Source of the DNA: Psychrobacter pygoscelis
Lineage (GTDB): Bacteria > Pseudomonadota > Gammaproteobacteria > Pseudomonadales > Moraxellaceae
Assembly (NCBI RefSeq): GCF_004335015.1
Contig: NZ_RQRU01000005.1
Location: forward strand, 62,001 to 126,000
Direction of reading: 5' to 3'
DNA length: 64,000 bases
The notes beneath the pieces are model-generated. The model worked only from the letters and a program-made list of their open reading frames with translations, made no database searches and had not been told where the DNA came from. How positions within the stretch are numbered: the first letter of the stretch is position 1; every line of letters begins with the position of its first letter. This document shows, one piece after another, positions 63,048 through 64,000 of the stretch. Made by a program: the position numbers and the translations under genes.

Positions 63048-63806
63048 TCATAACCCATTCTGACTCTCAATAACTTGTATATTATTAGTAGCTATATCAA
63101 AAACGGGATCTTTCGTTAAATAGGTATCATTAAAGTCAGGATTTTCAATCAAATATTTCTCGATTTTTTTAGAACTAGTCATCTCGGAAAAAATATTTAG
63201 AAATAAGCCAGAACCCCATAACATTACTATTATATAGACAATAATTACAATAGCCGATCCTAGCTCATCTTTAAATAAAATACTAGAAAAATCCATCATA
63301 AACAAAAAACTTATAAGGAATATCGTTAATAATGTCGCTATAACAGCTAGTACCAGAAAGAAAATGCCAGAGAATATTCCAAAAAACTTTTCTAATTTAT
63401 TTATTGATACTTTAAGTCGATTGTCCTCATAAGATAAGTGAATTCTAGCTCTCTTAAAATTGGATAAAGTTATGTCACCCTTTGAATGCTCATGTAACTC
63501 CAAAATAGCATGACGTAAATAAAAATCTAACCTCATGCCAGTAGATTGATAAAAATAGTCTTCAGCTATCTGCTTTTGTATGCTTTTCCGTGTCAGTGCG
63601 TCTAAGTATGGAGATTCTAAATATTTTTCCTTATCTCTAATATTTCTTCGTCGAGCATATGAGAAAGCATCCATGAACTCTCTAAGCTTCTGGGGGTTTA
63701 GCAATATTCTTAGTAATGTAATTGAAATTATTATTACTGGTGCCCATATGCCAAAACTTTCATACAGCTCCTTGAAGCTTTCTACATTCATCATGTCTCT
63801 CTTCAT
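63048..63806 (-). CDS. Unrecognised membrane protein, 252 residues, AT-rich gene
   Basis: Three hydrophobic segments, near residues 20-36, 144-170 and 182-206, with a charged cytoplasmic-type domain of about 105 residues between the first two (RRRNIRDKEKYL, STGMRLDFYLRHAILEL) and a 46-residue hydrophilic tail. No family recognised. The gene is much poorer in G+C than its neighbours (17/60 and 16/60 in 63061-63120 and 63241-63300, against 30/60 in hsdR at 61501-61560), which points to separate acquisition. GAGAG favours ATG 63794 as start, though ATG 63806 is possible. It lies between hsdR and whatever is beyond the edge. Confidence 0.75.
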   Translation of the reverse strand: MKRDMMNVESFKELYESFGIWAPVIIISITLLRILLNPQKLREFMDAFSYARRRNIRDKEKYLESPYLDALTRKSIQKQIAEDYFYQSTGMRLDFYLRHAILELHEHSKGDITLSNFKRARIHLSYEDNRLKVSINKLEKFFGIFSGIFFLVLAVIATLLTIFLISFLFMMDFSSILFKDELGSAIVIIVYIIVMLWGSGLFLNIFSEMTSSKKIEKYLIENPDFNDTYLTKDPVFDIATNNIQVIESQNGL

Positions 63807-63861
63807 CTACTTAGAGTTTAAACAGTGCGTGCAGCGCACCTTACTATATATAAATGTTACT

Positions 63862-63999
63862 TCAGTCCCTACGAGTCGCTATTTGTACTATTTCAGGAAG
63901 TCCAGGCATAGTAGGACTGGAATCACCAGATATCAGCCCTGAATCTACTCGACTGAACAAAGACTGTAATACGATACTTCTAGAATCAGTATCAAGATC
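63862..63999 (-). CDS. Possible 3' end of a gene cut by the window edge
   Basis: One minus-strand frame stays open from the right edge for 45 codons and ends at TGA (63862-63864); the peptide includes IVLQSLFSRVDSGLISGD and ends IVQIATRRD. Not recognised. Its length alone is weak evidence, but the position, ahead of the membrane protein gene on the same strand, makes a real gene plausible; hsdS or hsdM would be expected nearby, yet the sequence shows no resemblance I can claim. Confidence 0.35.
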   Translation of the reverse strand, partial: DLDTDSRSIVLQSLFSRVDSGLISGDSSPTMPGLPEIVQIATRRD

Positions 64000-64000
64000 T

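Noticed and set aside
63580..63942. 120-codon plus-strand frame at the right end
   Set aside because: Mostly antisense to the 252-residue membrane protein gene and without a ribosome binding site.

Overview
The window reads as a chromosomal segment of a gammaproteobacterium of the family Moraxellaceae, most likely a Psychrobacter. The reasons are a BfmR/BfmS pair closely resembling that of Acinetobacter, moderate G+C with long AT-rich intergenic gaps, a complete atpIBEFHAGDC operon, and a small protein (52268-52561) that I recall only from this family. No rRNA, insertion sequence, prophage or CRISPR array is visible. One tRNA gene, tRNA-Ser(GGA), is present.

Layout, left part. 1-3.3 kb: the 3' end of tatC, then an SF1 helicase and a DusC-type tRNA-dihydrouridine synthase. 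3.5-10 kb: MAPEG and OsmC genes, rppH, a zinc alcohol dehydrogenase, and an NRDE/DUF4139 pair. 10-16.3 kb: lgt-thyA-folA, uvrC, and a DUF3360-type permease. 16.5-20.4 kb: an HNH protein, a hotdog-fold protein, and the rpsP-rimM-trmD-rplS operon (minus strand). 20.7-25.6 kb: an EnvZ-like kinase without a neighbouring regulator, an unlisted 59-residue membrane protein, and bfmS/bfmR. 26.2-34.7 kb: the ATP synthase operon.

Layout, right part. 35-39 kb: zinc uptake, with znuA divergent from zur-znuC-znuB around a Zur-type palindrome. 39.3-45.6 kb: cpdA-like, dksA-gluQRS, ftsW and murD. 46-51.4 kb: SulP transporter plus universal stress protein, and glnK-amtB behind a sigma-54-like promoter. 51.6-58.5 kb: secreted proteins, a secreted nuclease, tRNA-Ser, a TrhP-type tRNA hydroxylase with a YfhL-type ferredoxin, and an NhaC antiporter. 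58.7-64 kb: a type I restriction subunit HsdR coupled to a YgjP-type metalloprotease, then an AT-rich unrecognised membrane protein and the tail of another reading frame running off the edge.

Most of the window is core genome: protein export, lipoprotein maturation, nucleotide synthesis, translation, energy, envelope synthesis, and zinc and nitrogen homeostasis. The only clearly accessory section is the last 5 kb. It looks like the edge of a restriction/defence locus whose hsdM and hsdS are not in view. The most useful non-obvious items are the Zur operator, the glnK promoter, the 59-residue protein, a possible small transcript after tatC, structured intergenic segments, the terminator between bfmR and bfmS, and the HsdR-protease pair with its AT-rich neighbour. 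I found no complete, clearly novel multi-gene system inside the window.
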